From NCBI GenBank assembly GCA_900320505.1, contig ONSL01000007.1, positions 1 to 33,776 of the forward strand: a DNA stretch of 33,776 bases. The letters run 5' to 3'. Under the pieces are notes generated by a model. It was not told where the DNA came from and made no database searches. It was given only the letters and a program-made list of their open reading frames with translations. Positions 31,999-33,776 of the stretch are shown here, piece by piece (position 1 is the first letter of the stretch; each line of letters starts with the position of its first letter). The translations under genes and the position numbers were made by a program. The DNA is from an uncultured Eubacteriales bacterium. GTDB taxonomy: Bacteria > Bacillota_I > Bacilli_A > RF39 > UBA660.

Positions 31999-32042
31999 AA
32001 AAAGGGACATTAGAATATAATAGACATTCTATGCCTCTTTTT
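31999..32042 (+). terminator. Imperfect hairpin with T run ahead of the next gene
   Basis: AAAAAG/CTTTTT outer arms with inner CAT/ATG and AGAAT/ATTCT pairs. It ends 28 bases before the gene at 32070, so it may be a terminator or a leader attenuator. Confidence 0.55.
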
Positions 32043-32069
32043 GATTATAGTTAAGGTGGAGGGATTAAT

Positions 32070-32462
32070 ATGAATATTTATAATGACATTGACAATTTAT
32101 TAAATGCTAAAGGGTATGTAGATACAACAGGTATATCTGAATCAATTAATGAGTTAAAGTATATGATTGCTACAAATAACATTAATTATGCCAAAGTAAA
32201 AGATATTTATAACAAATATAAGAATGAAATAGATTGTATAAGTAAAGAATTTAGAAGAAAAAATATGGTTGGAACTATAAATAAAAATATAAATACTAAT
32301 GATAAAAATGAACAAGTAATTAATATTGAAATATTAATAAATGATTTATATAGAATTTTAATAATTAAAATAATTAAGGGAAAAGTAGAAGAAAGTATAG
32401 TTAATGATGCTTTAACATGTAGAACTGAACAACTACTTGAAATAGTAAAAGGTTTAGATTAA
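32070..32462 (+). CDS. Hypothetical protein
   Basis: 130 residues, not recognised. GGTGGAGGG 9 bases upstream gives a strong start. The protein is helical and charged, with no signal peptide or membrane segment. KNEIDCISKEFRRKN and ILINDLYRILIIKIIKGKVE suggest two amphipathic helical bundles joined by an Asn/Lys-rich linker (about residues 72-88). It could be a small regulatory or adaptor protein. The gene after it is a pseudogene, so the local context may be remnants of an accessory element. Confidence 0.65.
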   Translation: MNIYNDIDNLLNAKGYVDTTGISESINELKYMIATNNINYAKVKDIYNKYKNEIDCISKEFRRKNMVGTINKNINTNDKNEQVINIEILINDLYRILIIKIIKGKVEESIVNDALTCRTEQLLEIVKGLD

Positions 32463-32482
32463 AAAGATTAAAGGTGTTGTTG

Positions 32483-32769
32483 ATGATATACACATACAAA
32501 GGTAAATTTTTTTCAAAAGAAAATGGCATCCAGGAGAATGTACAATAAATAATAAAAATGAGATATTTTTAACAATATTTGAATCAGTATCAGATTCCTA
32601 TCATCATTCAAAGATTAATGGTATAGCAAATGATATGAATTTAGTTTTATAAAACTGCAGACTTGTTGACTTTGGAAAAGGATATTATAAATATCAAGTG
32701 ACATATCTTGTTAAGAATAATTTTGCAATAAAAAACAAAAAAGAAGAATTAGAGGAGTTAAATAAATAA
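32483..32769 (+). pseudogene. Broken hypothetical gene (frameshift plus in-frame stop)
   Basis: ATG 32483 begins MIYTYKGKFFSKE. At the A-rich stretch near 32515-32523 the meaningful frame changes to WHPGECTINNKNEIFLTIFE. TAA at 32650-32652 then interrupts it in frame, before NCRLVDFGKGYYKYQVTYLV and a Glu/Lys-rich end with stop at 32767-32769. One missing base and one nonsense change would restore a protein of about 95 residues. Family unknown. Confidence 0.6.
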
Positions 32770-32775
32770 AAACTC

Positions 32776-32805
32776 TTGCAAATCCATAATTATGTAGTTT
32801 ATAAT
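32776..32805 (+). promoter_or_regulatory. Promoter of the structured RNA
   Basis: TTGCAA (32776-32781), 18-bp spacer, TATAAT (32800-32805). No ORF or ribosome binding site follows. Confidence 0.65.
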
Positions 32806-32811
32806 ATAAAC

Positions 32812-33005
32812 GTATGTGTGGTGTATCTTCGGATTCCACCTAGGTAAGTTGGATGCGTCTGGCTTACCTTTATTTGTATAAAAAAATTTCAACAAAAAAA
32901 GTGGATTCGTTCCACTTCCCAGTTCAAGCGGTGTATTTAAAATACACTTAATCAAGAGATCACTATGAATCTGTGCACCATGACAAAGCATAAATACTTT
33001 CGGTA
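32812..33005 (+). ncRNA. Structured noncoding RNA (raiA-motif-like, tentative)
   Basis: About 190 bases with higher GC than the surroundings, right after a good promoter. Visible helices: a UUCG-capped hairpin GGTG.ATC/GAT.CACC (32820-32840); AGGTAAG/CTTACCT (32842-32848 with 32863-32869) enclosing GGATGCGTCTGG; AAGTGGA/TCCACTT (32899-32905 with 32911-32917); GTGTATT/AATACAC (32931-32937 with 32941-32947); and AGAT/ATCT (near 32957-32972). GTGCACCATGACA near 32972-32984 can pair back with TGTGTGGTG at the 5' end to close the molecule, competing with the first hairpin. AGTTCAAGC (32921-32929) resembles a T-loop. It lacks the marks of RNase P, tmRNA, SRP RNA and T-box leaders. My best family memory is raiA. 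The 3' end is uncertain because no terminator is evident. Confidence 0.55.
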
Positions 33006-33156
33006 CAAATAATTTAACATAATAGCACTTTAATGTCAATTATAATAATAAATAACTTATATTTACAAAACTGTTTTAATAAATCAAATAAATTAATTTA
33101 ATACACTAGATTTTAATTTAAAAATAGTATAAACTAAACAGAAGGAAGTGATATAG

Positions 33157-33687
33157 ATGGATAAAAAGAAAATAAAAAAGATAATAATATCTCTAATACC
33201 AATAATATTAGTAATATTAATGATATTTAAATTAAGTAGCATGAATACAAATAATTCAAATAGTGCAAGTACTGATATTATAGGTATATTTATAGAGGAT
33301 ACTTTAAATGTAACTAATAAATATAATATAACATCATCATATCCAACTAAAAATAAAATTAAAAGAGCAAGTTCATTACTTAATCCACCTCTTCGTAAGG
33401 TAGCTCATGCATCAGTGTATTTCTTGCTTGCAATATTAATTATTATTTTTGTAAATAATTTATATAAAAATAATAAATATATTAAATCAAGCATAATAAC
33501 TATAATAGCAGTATTTATACTAGCATCACTTGATGAATTCCATCAAACTTTTGTAGCAGGAAGAACAGGTCAGTTTAAAGATGTAATAATAGATTGTATA
33601 GGAGCTTTAATAGGAATAATAATATATGGAACATATTATTTAGCATATAGAAGAGGAATAAAAAGAGGATTAAAAGAAAAAAATTAA
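33157..33687 (+). CDS. VanZ-like membrane protein
   Basis: 176 residues with four membrane segments (about 8-26, 87-103, 113-128, 145-165). RKVAHASVYFLLA near residue 80 and LDEFHQTFVAGRTGQFKDVI near residue 126, then IDCIGALIG, are the two defining VanZ blocks (RKxxHxxxY and DExxQxxxxxRxxxxxDxxxDxxG). VanZ proteins are linked to low-level teicoplanin resistance in enterococci, and their general role is thought to concern lipid or cell-wall envelope handling. GAAGGAAGTGA upstream gives the start. It is a single gene with its own strong terminator. Confidence 0.9.
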   Translation: MDKKKIKKIIISLIPIILVILMIFKLSSMNTNNSNSASTDIIGIFIEDTLNVTNKYNITSSYPTKNKIKRASSLLNPPLRKVAHASVYFLLAILIIIFVNNLYKNNKYIKSSIITIIAVFILASLDEFHQTFVAGRTGQFKDVIIDCIGALIGIIIYGTYYLAYRRGIKRGLKEKN

Positions 33688-33700
33688 AAAACTATTAAAT

Positions 33701-33741
33701 TTGCATTTCTGTAGAAAAAACACTGCAGAAATGCAATTTTT
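33701..33741 (+). terminator. Terminator of the VanZ-like gene
   Basis: TTGCATTTCTGTAG (33701-33714) pairs with CTGCAGAAATGCAA (33723-33736) with one wobble, loop AAAAAACA, then TTTTTGT. Confidence 0.9.
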
Positions 33742-33776
33742 GTATAGAGAAAATTGCAAAACTGCGAAAAAAAGTA

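Larger units (their letters stand above)
31587..32069 (+). other. Gene-poor AT-rich gap with three hairpins
   Basis: No credible gene is seen in these 483 bases. It holds the terminators at 31592 and 31905, the hairpin at 31999, and very AT-rich sequence. TATAAT occurs at about 31983. Coding-like composition is absent, so it may carry small RNAs or be remnant DNA. Confidence 0.6.

Noticed and set aside
32758-33039. Minus-strand frame of 93 codons across the structured RNA
   Set aside because: No ribosome binding site and no coding-like composition. The same stretch has a + strand promoter and clear RNA helices.
1-33776. TGA read as tryptophan (mycoplasma code)
   Set aside because: TGA ends frames (for example 569-571), tryptophan is TGG throughout, and well-conserved genes need no TGA readthrough.

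Overview
The window looks like a low-GC, spore-forming Firmicute, most likely an uncultured gut Bacilli lineage near the RF39/Erysipelotrichia/Mollicutes border. The evidence is extreme A+T richness, AGA/ATA-heavy codon use, AGGAG-type ribosome binding sites, a clear Spo0A with 0A-box-like sites upstream, and a prepilin-type protein. TGA acts only as a stop, so the code is the standard bacterial one. Every gene I could support is on the + strand. I saw no tRNA, rRNA, CRISPR array or insertion sequence.

Layout. (1) 1-571: decayed tandem copies of the C-terminal tail of an Rpn/PD-(D/E)XK 'transposase' family protein. (2) 654-6096: a housekeeping operon of phosphoglycerate kinase, a hypothetical protein, a flippase-like membrane protein, a diacylglycerol glucosyltransferase-like GT4 and a shortened triosephosphate isomerase, followed by spo0A. 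(3) 6130-11757: a deleted AAA_14/DUF4143 ATPase remnant, then a promoter-to-terminator operon of an active-site-degenerate ATPase of the same family, a 1035-aa cysteine-rich protein with a type IV prepilin N-terminus, and a small membrane-anchored protein. (4) 11810-15466: a Y-family DNA polymerase, a cohesin-like/dockerin/TIM-barrel surface protein and a short-chain dehydrogenase, ending in a cluster of hairpins. (5) 15584-21736: a likely defence island with an ASCH/PUA-like protein, a micro-ORF, Fic, an RloA/RloB (AbiL-like) pair, and a second AAA ATPase plus TOPRIM-like pair that I cannot assign to a named system. (6) 21786-31586: a polysaccharide locus with a promoter that spans a palindrome, a double glycosyltransferase, GT4, Wzy/EpsG-like polymerase, acyltransferase, pyruvyl transferase, Wzx flippase, GT2 and an acyltransferase remnant. 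(7) 31587-33776: three hairpin/terminators in a gene-poor stretch, a hypothetical gene, a pseudogene, a strong promoter driving a structured noncoding RNA, and a VanZ-like protein.

How the parts work together. Region 2 joins lower glycolysis to membrane glycolipid synthesis and the sporulation master regulator. Region 6 should build, flip, polymerise and decorate a surface polysaccharide. Its base composition and codon style appear to change inside the first gene (near 23040), and an acyltransferase C-terminus is stranded at the other end (31173). I read this as cassette replacement of a resident capsule/EPS locus. Region 5 holds two consecutive two-gene ATPase/TOPRIM-like modules. The Fic-RloAB part is bracketed by two copies of a 54-bp sequence.

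The best candidates for undescribed biology are the AAA-TOPRIM pair at 19777-21736, the ATPase/giant-prepilin operon at 6817-11757, and the structured RNA at about 32812-33005, whose closest family in my memory is the raiA motif. All calls come from reading sequence and translations; no database search was run.
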